Shown here: one piece after another, positions 12,201 to 25,268 of the stretch
How positions within the stretch are numbered: the stretch's first letter is position 1
Layout: every line of letters begins with the position of its first letter
Source: Polyporus tsugae
Lineage: Eukaryota > Basidiomycota > Agaricomycetes > Polyporales > Polyporaceae
Assembly: GCA_024305745.1 (NCBI GenBank)
Contig: JAHRBS010000001.1
Coordinates: 496,001 to 560,000, forward strand
Direction of reading: 5' to 3'
Length of the DNA stretch: 64,000 nucleotides
The notes under the pieces: generated by a model
Database searches by the model: none
What the model saw: only the letters and a program-made list of their open reading frames with translations
Told to the model about the DNA's origin: nothing
Translations under genes and position numbers: made by a program

Positions 12201-13761
12201 GTAGATTGTAGCGTGCCATCGAAATCCTTCGGTATCTCGACGTTCGGATGAAGCTGGAAATCGAAGTGTTAGCTGGACAATAATCAAAATCGTGACGACG
12301 TTGTGTAACCTGAGTAAAAAGCTTTTCCATATTTTGAAGACGGTTCTCCAGGATTTGAACGTAACTATATAGGATTGTTAGTCAGTTAGGCTGTACAGTC
12401 TCAAATACAATTCTTTGACATGCAACATGGTGTCCACAGCAAGCCCCGTCATGCAATGTCTCGGGAACAATGGTTAATCTATTGATAGGGACGAAGAGAA
12501 AAATCGTGAAAGGGGGGTTGACTACCACCTACTCGCGAGTCCTTTCCCTCACGATCGCAACGTGACGCGTCCACGTTCAACTCGCTGCTCTACCGTGACG
12601 CCTTCGCGAGAGACCAGCGTCATACTGGGGCTGCGCGCGCAGATGGGCACATTGGGCACGCGAGTTCTCTCCAAGCAACAGCCGGCTGTATGCATGCGCG
12701 TCGCCATCCGTCGCGGAAAAGAAACCCAATCCTGGGCGGCATGCAAGGAGAAGGTCATTAGCCCTGGATGCTTATGTGCATGCTCTCGAGCGCCGCTGTG
12801 CGTATACACTAGGCTGAGATCGCACGACGCCCGCATATAGCCAGGCTAGTTCACGGAACAGGGGTGCGCCGATCTGCGCGCACAGTCCTGGTCAAGGCTT
12901 GACGCGGTCCTCACGACCGGGGAGTTAACACGTCGCGATCGTGCACCCCTCTCACCAGACATTGTGGGACACGTCCCCTCCCTCCCTTCTCGTTCTCCTC
13001 CCAGTTTCCTGTCCTGGACGTGTCCCAAAGCGCCTGGTTCAAGACTAGGTGCTGCGTAAGAGAAAAAGGCGCTAGGCTGCTATCTTTATCACGAACGCGC
13101 CTCGGTTCGGGGATTCTGTGGGTAAGTTACGTCGGTCTAGAAATTATCCGCAGCCCTTCCTCGACGCTGCCACGATGCCGGCACGAGTTCCACCGCCTCC
13201 GGATGCGCATGCTGACGAACGTGAAACAGCGAGGGGAGCGAAAGCAGCGCAGCAGGGAAGAGCGAGCGGTAGGAAATGCGGGCGACCGTTATAGTCTCCA
13301 CAGGGGGCTTCGCGACGAAATGCCTGGGAGGAAACCGCAATCACGAAAGAAGAATTGGTTGCTCGCCTTTTACTTGGAGGGCGTGTCTGACATTCAATCG
13401 TGAATTGTAGAATAACGCAAGCGAAGTGCCAGACGTACATTGATGGGTTCGTAGGTGCACTCTATTTCTTGCGAAATGCACCTTGAACAACGGTGGTCGG
13501 GCATCTCGGCGCCATCGCCTGGGATAGGATAGGGATAGGAAATCCCTCTCTTGAGATGAGAGCGAGCATGACAGCAGGTGCGCACTCACAGCGTACTGCA
13601 AGAGCCGCTCATTCTCAGCTCCTGCACACTCGAAAAGACAGGTGGGCTGACGCACTCTTCTTGCGCCGACAGTAATCGCAGGCCCGCTGTTTCTTCTTGC
13701 GTCTCGCCTGCTCAGGCTCCGAGACTTGTGGCGGGGAAGGCTCCTCCTCTTGCGATGACAT
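9279..13761 (-). CDS. Zn2Cys6 transcription factor with fungal-specific TF domain (paralogue 2)
   Basis: Paralogue of the regulator at 1348-5338. Exons (minus): 13761-13656, 13595-13590 (6-nt micro-exon), 13518-13439, 13386-13367, 12364-12310, 12253-11837, 11779-11429, 11355-11198, 11139-11071, 11015-10856, 10799-10682, 10621-10392, 10333-10203, 10161-10120, 10065-9279. They total 2730 nt, 909 residues. The cluster reads CDYC-x6-C-x9-CSRC-x6-C. A coiled-coil (YVQILENRLQNMEKLF), an acidic stretch (DEDELDPSEDE) and the TF domain (YLPLLHRPTF, RMVQDVGAHRKK, VLVYLDR, DDEYW, RLWDVLNGL) follow. Several exons have exactly the same length as in paralogue 1 (20, 55, 158, 69, 160 and 118 nt). The fourth intron is about 1.0 kb and needs a GC donor (GCGAGC at 13366) to keep frame. 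The tail is Gln/Pro-rich. The start at 13761 was chosen for similarity to paralogue 1; an upstream in-frame Met exists at 13881. Confidence 0.88.
13590..13595 (-). other. 6-nt micro-exon in zinc-cluster regulator 2
   Basis: TACGCT (minus strand) sits between a TTGCAG acceptor and a GTGAGT donor, with introns of 60 and 71 nt on either side. It turns the join into AAG-AAG-ATA-CGC-TGC-GAT, Lys-Lys-Ile-Arg-Cys-Asp, giving the canonical third Cys. It occupies the same position and phase as the micro-exon in paralogue 1. Confidence 0.85.
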
Positions 13762-14795
13762 AGGTGGCCGTTCGGCGCGATGTGTCGCCTCCGAACAACG
13801 TTCAAGATGGTGCGCAGAACGCCAAGCGTTTGGAGGCGTCAGGTCGGCGGGAAGCTTGAAGGACAGGATTTGATTGTTCAACGTTCAACTTCAAGTCGAA
13901 TTCAAGCCCGCTTGCCAAGTCTGAGACCTGGCCCGAGTTAACAATCGTGGATGTTGAATGCCGCCGAGTTCTGCGTGGTGCTCGAGTCAGGATATGATAG
14001 GGAGCAGAGAAGAGGGCACGCGGCAATCCTAGGTATTTGCATTCTGAGGAGCATGGGTCGGACCAGTGCCCGGTGCCGTCTCCATGAGCGCGCTTCCATC
14101 GGCGCCAAGTGCAGGGCATGACTATTACCACTGATAACTTCAACTTTCTGATAAGTACCCCATGTATACATGCTCCATTCTCCGCTGTTATTAATTTTGT
14201 ACTCCGCACATGTTGTTGTACTTACGGCTGTACAAGCAAGCGCCCGCGGCGGAAGCCGTTTTCGACCTGGGTTTCCCTACCACTTCGCATATTTTCTCAA
14301 CATTCGCGGTACCTTGAGCCTGTTCGTATTCAAGAACGAATATAAGCTCAGATCTCATGCACCCGTGGTCCGAAATTGGTAGTCTCCGTGCGAGGGGTTT
14401 GGCCGAACCTACCGAAATTGGTTCTTCAACTTGCTAGGTACCGCCATCACAACTCCCACCGCGGTCAGACCAGTGTCGTTGCCAGGTTGTTTGTTTCTCC
14501 GGAGGGGATTCAATGCAGGTTCGTGTTCCGCGTGTACATCCGTTAGTAACCCCACTTACCACATATCCTATGCTCCTCACCAAAGCTGTTGGCAGACGCA
14601 CAGAGAGAGACCACGTTCGACCCATCCATTGTCAGTACTTCAATCCACGGCCCATCTGGAGGCATGACCCTCTTTCTACCTTGCTTCCCAAATGCCATCA
14701 CATTTAGGCTCCTCGCCAACATCCAGAGACATACTACCGTTACAGTGAGAGCGCTGACTGTATTATCTTCTGCTCGACTGGCACTGACACCACAT
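13762..14795. other. intergenic, promoter side of regulator 2
   Basis: Between the start of regulator 2 and the stop of the xylanase gene, both on the minus strand. Open frames here are short and carry no motif. Confidence 0.4.
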
Positions 14796-16285
<1,490 letters not shown>

Positions 16286-16975
16286 GGTAGCCTCAGGTTG
16301 TGGACGCGGCGGATGCGGGCCAGTACGCCGTTGCTGCGCTCTTTATCCGTCTGCGGTGGTGCGTGCATTCCGTTACTCTGTGGGGTACTGTCCCCGATAT
16401 GTATGGCATGGAGTGTCCATCGCTATGTTGGGATGGGACAGGCCGTAGCAGCGACCTTCAGTCGACCTCGTGAGGATGTGTTTGACATACTCAGGGAACA
16501 AGAGGGTAAAATATGGTCGAGGAGAGGCGCGCACGGCGTCCGTAAGTCCGAGGCACATCCTCGTGACGACAGGCAGAGTGAGAGGCTTGAAGAGGTTAAT
16601 TTGGTACGTGGGTGGCCAGGCAGAATGGGACCACGGATCGTCTTACGATGGACAATATATAAATCATGAAACAATCGCCTGGCTATAGTCATTCCCGCAC
16701 AGTCTGGAGTAAGAATTTCGAGTCTTCTTCTGCAACGTCAGAGTGGAGTTGACCACTCCCTTCGGACCCCAGGACTTCGCACTGTATACCCCAGTGTTCG
16801 TACGACGGCGTTTCGCTGGACGAAAATACTCGGTGGTCAGGAGAGGCACGGAGGCCGGTCATCGCCAACCACCACAGTCGGGACGTGTGATTATTCCGTG
16901 CGCCCCGCGAAAGAATGCCCAAACGCGGGGAGGGTGCAGTGCTTTGAAAACCAGAGTCTGACTATTAGCCGGAGG
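16286..16975. other. upstream region of the xylanase gene
   Basis: Minus-strand promoter region of the GH10 gene. A weak TATA-like GGATAAAG lies about 55-60 nt upstream of the ATG on the minus strand. No gene is supported. Confidence 0.3.
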
Positions 16976-17018
16976 CGGTAATTACATCCGAGGTCACGAA
17001 CCTCGGACGTAATTACCG
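16976..17018. repeat. near-perfect 19-nt inverted repeat with 5-nt loop
   Basis: Left arm 16976-16994 (CGGTAATTACATCCGAGGT) and right arm 17000-17018 are reverse complements with one mismatch. The inner part is itself a CCGAGG/CCTCGG palindrome. It lies between the xylanase promoter side and the peptidase pseudogene. It could be a protein-binding palindrome, a terminator-like hairpin or part of a small element. Confidence 0.75.
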
Positions 17019-17119
17019 AGCGCGTGGGTCACATCGTATAGCGAGGGTAATGTGCATGCCCGGGAAAGCAGTCTACCACCGTTCAATCTCTGCGACCTGG
17101 ATCAGTTTCCTCCATCGCC

Positions 17120-17875
17120 TCAGTTAGAATCGGTTCTCTCGGTCCCGTCCCCAGTGATGGACGGCGAGAGCTTCTTCTTAACGAACACGGAGGGCGGTAG
17201 GCTTGGCAAGTCCTTGATCTTCTGGACGAAGTCCCTGTACTCTTCCTGCGCCGCGCTCGGATCGACGGTCGACACCATCTGCGCGAAGGGCTGTCCCTCG
17301 GTCTTGTTCATGGGATTGTAGTCTCCATATTCGAACCTTTCATACGTCATGTTAGATATGTATAATGGGAAGAAACACGGACAGGCGAATACATACGAGG
17401 CATATACGCTCCGGAGGAAGGCGTCGCCGAGGAGATAGTCAACCGGGAAATGGGCCAGGTCTACCTTCAAGGCTTGGTACGCGGCGGAACAAAAAAAGAC
17501 GGTTTCGTCCTTTCCGTCTTCCGACTAGCAAGCTTTACCAGCCAGAATAGATCAAGCGGGTGGACTAGATACTGCTTCGCACTGAAGAACAGGACGCCAA
17601 CAAGTGTAGCACGGCGCCCTGCGGGGTCATCTCTTACCTGAATACGAAGGAGAGCTCCGGAAGCTTGCTAGCGTTGCAGGGTATGACCTAACCGCCGAGG
17701 TTCGGGACGGTGATGTGGTACAGGGCAGCTTCGGGAATGTTGCTGTAGATCGCATCCACGGCACACTACGGCGAAGGCGGCAAGGTATATCCCGTGCCGA
17801 GGGCAGCGACGACTTTCCCCTCCGGAACGTCTACGACGTGCGACTTGTTGAAGGGCACCTGTTTTCCGTCGTCAG
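17120..17875 (-). pseudogene. remnant of an A1 (pepsin-family) aspartic peptidase, C-terminal lobe
   Basis: Reads as the second lobe of a fungal aspartic peptidase on the minus strand. In one frame: PFNKSHVVDVP, VVAALGTGYTLPPSP, then a TAG stop (17766-17768), VDAIYSNIPEA, a second TAG (17688-17690), and VIPCNASKLPELSFVF. After intron-like gaps come AKQYLVHPLDL and LLGDAFLRSVYA joined to RFEYGDYN, the usual end of these enzymes. The catalytic motif that should be D-T/S-G-T reads LGTG, so the second catalytic Asp is gone. No N-terminal lobe with its own D-T-G was found upstream. Two in-frame stops, a lost active-site residue and a missing lobe point to a dead gene. Confidence 0.75.
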
Positions 17876-18660
17876 AGCCTGCGTGACATTCTCGTCCTCC
17901 GGTGAGTGGCCAGCGATAGCGGGCAGTGTCCGGTGGCTTGCGTGCGGGTAAGGAATTTGCAGCCACCATGTTGCGACCCATGAAGCAATACTGTCAATCT
18001 GGAGTCAATAGTGGTTCATGATGAGTTGAAAATCCTTTCATGGGTGGTTTGGGGGGCGGGGGTGAGCTACGCTAGCGCTCACCGTTGGTCGCCGGAACTC
18101 CGAGTCCGAGATACTAGTATGCGCACTGGCATGTTTGCGTCGCGGGGGAGGTCCGGTTGCGCCGACTATGTCACGTATGGACTTCTCAACCTGCAGGGCA
18201 GCAACTTGTATGCGTGCGTCCACAGCAGATGTTTTGGGACATGTCGAAAGCAAAATACCCTGGCGGCGAAAGCAACTTCACGTTACCCGGTGCAGCCACC
18301 GGAGAAGGCCGTCTCAGATGCCACGTGGAAGGACAGGCGCCTATAAGGGACCAGTTGCCAAACGGCCCCCCTCCCTTAATTTTCTCCAACGTCGTCCTCA
18401 CTGCTCTCCATGCTATCGAATCCCTTCGCGAGTGGATACAAAAGCGCAAGATTTTGGTAAATATTCGATACCTGGTCCGGAGACCTCATGGAATGTCTGC
18501 GGGGCCCTCTCGATCTCGAATGTGATCCTTGCTCCGTCTGAGGAAGACAGCAGATTGACGTCGACAACAACGTACGTATAGATACATCTTAAATGCGCTA
18601 ACCTATGTTCACAGCAAAGAAATACGAAGAAACCCGACAACGGGCGACGGGCGTAGACCA
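17876..18660. other. no supportable gene
   Basis: Searched on the minus strand for a D-T-G-S lobe belonging to the peptidase remnant and found none. A plus-strand frame at 18157-18525 is open but has no recognisable motif. Confidence 0.4.
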
Positions 18661-20136
18661 TCATCGCCGCTGCGAGGCTCCAGCCAGGGTCTTGGCACGA
18701 ATCCGCGCTGAGGTGCGTACCGGCGCGAGGATATCGCGCACTGCCTTCGGCTTCACCACCACTGGCTCCACCTTGACCTCAAACTCCAGTTGGGGCGTCC
18801 CGACGCGCGTCGACAACCCGGAAAACGGTGTACCCACGGCGGTGCTCTCTCGCGATGCGGCCGCACTGGTCTCACCCGAGGTCTGGGAAGCAGACACCTT
18901 ATCTAGGAGCTCGCGCAACGCCGGAGAGGGAGAGACAGACGATGGTGTGGATCGCGCTGGAATGCGGATGGTGCATGGAGAGGGGGAGAGTGGGGCGGTT
19001 GGCAGCGGCTGTTTGGACGGTGTGTCTCCGGATGGTGCGCGCGGTTTGCGGGTGAGTCCACGCTTCCTCCCTCCGGTGGATTTCCTCGCTCGTGCGGGCT
19101 TCGAGCGGGCCTTCTTCGTGCGTTGAGCGACTGGGGGTTCCTGCGCTTGACGCTCCAATCCGATATTCAGGTTCTCGCCTGTCTCCATGGACTCGACGTC
19201 TACGACCATCTCCTCCGATTCGTGGGAGGTCGGCTCTGCGGTCTTCAGAGGAGCGGTCGGAGTAGTGTCCAGCGCCGCGTTGTACACTGGTTCCCCTTGC
19301 TCACCCTTGCGCGTCCTCGTCGATCTCCGCGTCGGAAGAAGGTCCTTGTTCGCCTTGGTTCGCGTCCTCTTGGAGGGTATGGGCGGGCTGTCCTCTGACG
19401 CTATGCGCTTCCCGTTGGTATTCTTCGTCTCGCCATCTGAATCCTCCTTCGACTCGTCGATCTTCGCCTGTTTCTTCTTCCGTTGGCGGGGCACGAACCC
19501 CCCATGCCAGGCGCGGAGCACATGCACGGCCATCTCCACGTCCACCCAAGCCACCTCGTCGGGGACGTGGATCACCTTCGGGTCGGCGCCTGCAGGTCAC
19601 CCGTCAAACACACGTTCCGCATCGGCCGCCCGCACTCCCATCGCACGCAAGGACAAGAGACACTCACGAACGACCGGGTGGACCACCGCAGCGGTCTCCT
19701 CCACGATGTTGAGCGCCCAGAACGCCCAATGCGCAGGCTTCGCCCAGAACGAGTACACGGACAGCGCGCCGAGCGCGAAGATGGCTCCCGCGAGGCGGTC
19801 GGTGACCCCGGGCCCGAGCGCGGCGTGGACGTCCTCGACGCGCGCGGCGCCCCCCTTCAGGCAGCGCCATCGGGTGACGAGCGGGTGCTTGTGGGCCCCG
19901 TGCCAGCGTTTGTCCTTGTGTGGGCCGGCGACGGCGGCGCGGGCCTCCGCCTCGAGGAACTTGCGGGTGGTGTACGCGACGAACTGCTGGACGAGCGGGT
20001 GGGTCGCGGACATCGTGCCGTCGTCCATGATACCTGGGGCGATCTCGCGGGGGATGTGGATGGGATATGCGTCGTACGACCGCCCTGTGCGAGCCGACGC
20101 GACGGTCGTAGAAGCGGGGGTGGTGGAGCTCGACAT
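18661..20136 (-). CDS. hypothetical basic, probably nuclear protein
   Basis: Two exons (minus), 20136-19668 and 19589-18661, joined over a 79-nt intron with GTGAGT donor and CTGCAG acceptor; 465 residues. The first ~170 residues look globular (MSATHPLVQQFVAYTTRKFLEA, GVTDRLAGAIFALGALSVYSFWAKPAHWAFW, then HVPDEVAWVDVEMAVHVLRAWHGG across the join). The rest is low-complexity with many Lys/Arg clusters (RQRKKKQ, SKRTRTK, GGRKRGLTRKPR) that resemble nuclear localisation or AT-hook-like segments, plus Ser/Thr/Pro-rich stretches. The family is not recognised. The spliced model, frame closure and codon use make it a likely real gene; a chromatin role would be a guess. Confidence 0.7.
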
Positions 20137-23100
20137 TGCGGAGTGCGGGGTATGTGTGTGTGGGTGTGGGTATGGATACAGTGGTTGGTGGGTATAGGAG
20201 GCGGGGGTATCGTTGCGGTTCGTGCGTGCGACGCGGGATATGTATATGTGGTGCGGGGATGCGCGGGCTGGTGGTTGGGGAGAGGAGAGGGATAGATGTG
20301 GTCGCACTCACTTATAGCAGCAGGCGCTTGGGGATAGCCAAAGCAAGGACGCGTCGATGCCCGTGACCGCGGCGCGTCAGCGCTTCTTCCTTTGTTCGCG
20401 ACGATGGCACTGGTGGCCACTGTGCTGCGGCTGCCGCTTTGTGGTTGTGGCTTGTATTCTTGTGAGGGCCTGCCTCGGGGATTAACGAAGGTGGGTGCCG
20501 GAGCCGGACCTGCCGCCGCGCGGTCGCTAGATTAGTTGGGGAGAGAGGATAGAGGGTGGGCAGCAGCCAGGGCTTCGTTCTCGGAGGGCAGGCATGTTAT
20601 ATATGCTTGGAGAGTGGAAGAGGCGAAAGACAATTAAATGACGAGCAAGATCCGATGCACAACGTTTGTGGAGAAGTTGCAGCTTGAAGCCCAGGGGAAG
20701 GATGTTCTTGGAGAGACAAGACGATGCATCCTGGGACCAGGCGATGCGTCGCCCTCGGACAGCGCCAGGCTGTCGAGTGGCACACTAGGCACAGGTGTCA
20801 ACTGCTTTGTCCTTTTGTTATTGCAGGGGTGCCACTGCCACTCGTGAGTACGCTTGGACCAGCAAGACAATCGACAGAGTAACTAGGTTTACTGCCAGAT
20901 CAAGATCATTCTGTCGGCGAGTACCATGAACATGACACACGGGCTCCCAGTACCCCGAGATTGACAAGAATCTATAAATGCGAACTTGAATCTCAGGCTA
21001 TCGTACGTTACCGCGAACATATACAACTTGCTTGAAGCAGCAAACGTCTCGACGTCACCTTCAAGTTCCGAAAGGTAAACGACGGGAACATGACGTCTTT
21101 ACTATTGCACCACCATCAAGCTTCCAAGACTGGTGGGTCGCACAAGCGTTGTACGTTTTCTCGGCTGGAGCAGGTACTTACCTAAAGTTCGTTTCTGCGG
21201 TGGCCCCCGTCATCGACATCAGCCAGGCACAGTAGTATCGGGGCATACTAAGATACTTAGTGAAGGCGTTAAACTCAGAGGCTGGCAACGGCCGCCCGGT
21301 TGGTATCATGAGGACAACCAAAGGACAACAGAGGTCCTGGCTCAACCGCACCACCCACACCACACCATCCCCCGAAAAGACTTACTGTCCGCCGCCTCTC
21401 GGATTAAACACAACGCATGCGCACGCATCGTGGAGACTGTTTACGAGTCTAACTCATCATGCATCATGGCACAGACGCCATCATCATCTAGGGACCTCAA
21501 CTCACCGCCGGACTGTCTAAGTACAAACGGATGTGAACCACAAGTACAACGCTACTGCAAGGCACAGCCGCACCACACAGGCATCAGTTACGTATTCGCA
21601 ACGAACTGGAACGAACTCGACACACTCATAATGCGTCTTCCTAATCAACATTTCCAACGCATACAGTGAACCCCCCACAGGGGGCTGATTTACTAAATCT
21701 AACTGGTAAGTTCAACGTTGTAGCCAGCGAGATGGACAGGCTGCGGCGCGAGTCTGGACCAGTCCGAGGCATCCATGTGGACAATAAGTTGAATATCTGG
21801 CGACGCCCTTCCGGGACTCACCAGCCATCGCCCGAGGCTCGTCTGACCTCGGTTGGGGTGCCTTGAATGACGGCCGGACGCGGAGGGGACGAGGTGAGTG
21901 GTGGTGACGTGGCCGCAAACGCAATGGAATCGACGTTTTGCGTCGATTTTTGAAACTCATGCAAGCGGTGAGAAACGGCGCGGGCGGACTACATGTCGAA
22001 GATCCCGGCTCCGCCGCGCCGTGGATCGAGCTGTGGATCTCTGTGATGTTCTGTCAGAGCCGAAGTGGTGTCGTCTGGATGGGTTTCGGCATACCGTTTA
22101 CGCCCTGTGGCGACGGTGCGGCCTGGCGCAACTTCGTGCCGCTCTCCTGCATTTTCGCCCCTTGGGCTGTCTTCACACTGGTGCCCGTGGGTTGTGCGAT
22201 AAGTCTCCGGCTAGCTAACGCACCAGTCAGCACGGCGTTATGACACGGAGTTCACCGATTATGGCCGGATCACTCACCTGCACGCGGTGTGGGCATGCGG
22301 GCATCACCTCGTCCTCCCGCCGCGCATTCACCTGTTCTCGTTAAACGAACCACACTCCACGTCTGCCCTTTGCCTTTCCCATCGCCGTAGGGTCTCCTTT
22401 CGCGTGCTTGCGCCATGCAGCGTTGGCTCGAGCGAGACTTGAGATTCCTCGCCGCGCTGTCCACCGTCCTTCTTCCCCATTCCCCGCCTGCTCTCCATGA
22501 CTCCATCTTCGCATGTTCCGAGACCTTCATAGACGCCGACGGCACAGCTTTGTCGTGCCCCGATCGTGCCCCGAACGTCAACATGACGTGTCGAGGCGGG
22601 CGAAGACGGTCGACCGTTGCCCCGGGCTTGCGGGGCGTTTTCACGCACAAGGCTCTCAATGGGCGCGATCGTGTACGCGATGGCGGACGGTCCTCAGGTA
22701 TCCGGGATACCTGTTCCAGCCGGTGGCTGGCTCAGCGCGCCGTTGGCGGGAGAGAGGAGATATAGCCCGTGGGGCTTACCTGCACTGGGAGACGCGACGT
22801 CGAGCCTCTCGCGCACGCGCACACGCGTTCCGTCTGCGTCTACGTCACCTGGGGGCTTCTATGAGTTGCGTTCAGTAGGTAGCTGGCGGGGCTGGGGGTG
22901 TTTCGGGGCCGGACGTGTGGTGGGCGGCCGGCGCGGCTTGAGACGCGTCTTCTCGCGTATGTCCCCCTTGTGGACCGGATCACGTACATGACGGCGAACG
23001 TTGCGGGTGGGTCGTAAGTGTCTGTCACAGCAGTAACATCAGTGAATGGTTCACGGGAAGAGACGAAATACGGCGCTAGATTCACCTGCGCTCTACGTCG

Positions 23101-24088
23101 CCGGGTAGGTCGTACCCGACGTTAGCTGAGCATCAAAGCTGCACGAAAAGATGTTTGAAACGGCGTGAGCGCATCGGGAGACGAGTATGAAGGCGCGGAG
23201 ACTGACCTGAGGGTTTGGGCTGGTGCGCTCGGCCCAGACCTTCGGGGATTGATCTCCCAGCAGACATTGGGTCATATAACGTGGAGAAATACGCCACAAG
23301 CGGACGTGCTAGCGAGTGGAAGGATACGGGACGCATTTTCGAAGGCGGTCCAAATTAATGGTGGGACTCCCGTCAGCCGTCGGAGAGATCGATATCACGC
23401 CGGTGTGCGCGAGATCTGCATGGAGGCATTCGGTTCCGCTGAGACATCTTAACATAGGATGAGCTTACTGTAAGAGTAAGATGGGAGAGCGGAAGAAGTC
23501 GTGGCGTATGTTATGGGAATTGACACTTGACAGGTGCGCATGGGTTTGGAGTTCCTGGAGGGGCTCAGCGAGTGCTGGAGCCAGCTGGAGGGGAGATATC
23601 GCACCGGGCGAAGGACGATAGGACGCGTGCTGAGCGTTTGACAGAGAGCGGAGACGAGTTGCCCGAGTGCAGTTGTACACTCCAAAGAAACGAACAGAGG
23701 AAGAGGGCAAAGCTGACCGTCGCCCTTACAACGATGGGCGCCTGTTCGAGGGAGCCAATCAGATCTCGGTCAGTCGATCGTCCCCGGATCCGGACTACGG
23801 ACTCCGTCCATCTACCACGGCCGCAGCTACGAGTGGGCCCGGGGCCTGTCCAAGTTCTAAGTCAGTGTGTCCGTGCGGTCACATCCCATCTTGCTCCTCG
23901 TCTCCGGTAAGTACAACATCTGGCACATGGCACGCCACCACACTTTTTGGTGTCCGGACTATATCGCAACAGTGCAAACAACACATCTCGGAGAGGATCA
24001 CGGCAATATATTGTCACCGCCTCATTACACCAAGTTCAGCGCGCCTGCACCTGATGACGATCTCGAACCTGGCATGCATCGGAGGCCT
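20137..24088. other. long stretch without a supportable gene
   Basis: About 4 kb between the basic hypothetical gene and the A4 peptidase promoter. Open frames are short, overlap on both strands and carry no domain motif. No transposon protein, tRNA or long repeat was recognised by eye. Confidence 0.35.
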
Positions 24089-24096
24089 ATAAAAGC
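24089..24096 (+). promoter_or_regulatory. TATA box of the A4 peptidase gene
   Basis: TATAAAAG lies 94 nt upstream of the ATG at 24183, a normal spacing for a highly expressed secreted-enzyme gene. Confidence 0.6.
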
Positions 24097-24182
24097 TCAG
24101 AGACGACAACGTCTACACTCGAACCACTCAGGTTTTCCAGCACATTCGTTTGGACTCTCCCTTGCCTTCTTTTCGCCTCGCC

Positions 24183-25125
24183 ATGTTCGTTGCCGCTCTT
24201 CTCTGCCAGGCTATCCTCGCCACCGCGGCCTTCGGCAGCGCCATCCCCACCGCCAAGGAGCGCCTTGCCCGCCGTGCCGCCCGTCGCGCAGCCGGCCTTA
24301 TCCGCCAGTCGCTGCCGCCGCCCGTCGTGTCTGAGGTCAACGGGCTCGACAACGCCACGCAGACCCCTGTCGCGTACAGTACCAACTGGGCCGGTGCGTT
24401 CTTGTCTGAGAAGACGGTACGTCGCCCCATTAGCCCCGTTGATCCACAGTCGGCTGATCGGCCGTTGCGTTTTCATCACCGTTAGGCTACCTACAAGGAG
24501 GTTTCTGGCACCTTCCTCCTCCCTACGCCTAAGGTGCCCTCCGGGGGCTCCGGCGCGTACCAGGCGTCTGCCTGGGTTGGCATTGACGGCGCAACCTGCG
24601 TCTACTCCCTCCTCGAGGCCGGCGTCGACTTCGTTGTCAACGGGAGCAGCGTCAGCTACCACGGTGAGTATCGTAAGCCTCCTCATGCCCTGTCTGCCCG
24701 CTCATCGCCCGCTCTGCACTTCAGCATGGTACCATTGGGACCCTGCCGGTGCTGACTTCGAAGACATCGCCTTGAAGGCGGGCGACATCGTCACCGTCAC
24801 CGTCGAGGCGACGTCGAAGAGAAACGGCACGGCGTGGATCAAGAACCACACGACGGGCAAGCGCGTCTCACACAATTTCACCGGCCAGCCCGCGCTCTGC
24901 CAGTACGACGCCGAGTGGATGGTCGAGGACTTGGGGAACAGCGCCATCACGCCGTTGGCCAACTTCAGCAAAGTCGCCTTCACCCACGCGACCGCACACA
25001 CCCTGGCAGGCAAGACCGTCGGCCCCGCGAACGCGCAGCGGCTGGATCTCATCGTAAACACGAAGCCCGTCACCAAGGTCACGACCGGCGCCGATTCTGT
25101 CACCATCACCTACACTGGCCAGTAA
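24183..25125 (+). CDS. secreted acid peptidase, family A4/G1 (aspergilloglutamic peptidase-like)
   Basis: Pepstatin-insensitive acid endopeptidase of the eqolisin type, which uses a Gln/Glu pair. Exons 24183-24416, 24486-24663 and 24725-25125; 813 nt, 270 residues. A signal peptide (MFVAALLCQAILATAAFGSA) is followed by a short Arg-rich propeptide (RLARRAARRAAG). The mature fold is recognised from YSTNWAGAFL, the KEVSGTFLLPTP strand, SAWVGIDG, YHWDPAG, AWIKNHTTGK and CQYDAEWMVED, the last carrying the expected catalytic Glu. It ends with the strand DSVTITYTGQ. A TATA box lies upstream and both introns have GTACGT or GTGAGT donors. Length fits the family. Confidence 0.93.
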
Positions 25126-25268
25126 GTAGCGTCTTCAGATGTTGTTTTACGTGTCTATGGGGGAACAGGACCGCCCGATGTTTGTTGGCCGCAAAAACGT
25201 GGGTTGGAACCCAGAAGTGGCGATGTTCTTAGGCTTGGCCTGGCGGAAAACGCATATTAATTCAATAC

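Noticed and set aside
19187..20197. 336-residue plus-strand frame
   Set aside because: Antisense to the basic hypothetical gene, which has a better spliced model and start.
20638..20847. 69-residue frame near 20.7 kb
   Set aside because: Short, no motif, in an otherwise gene-free stretch.
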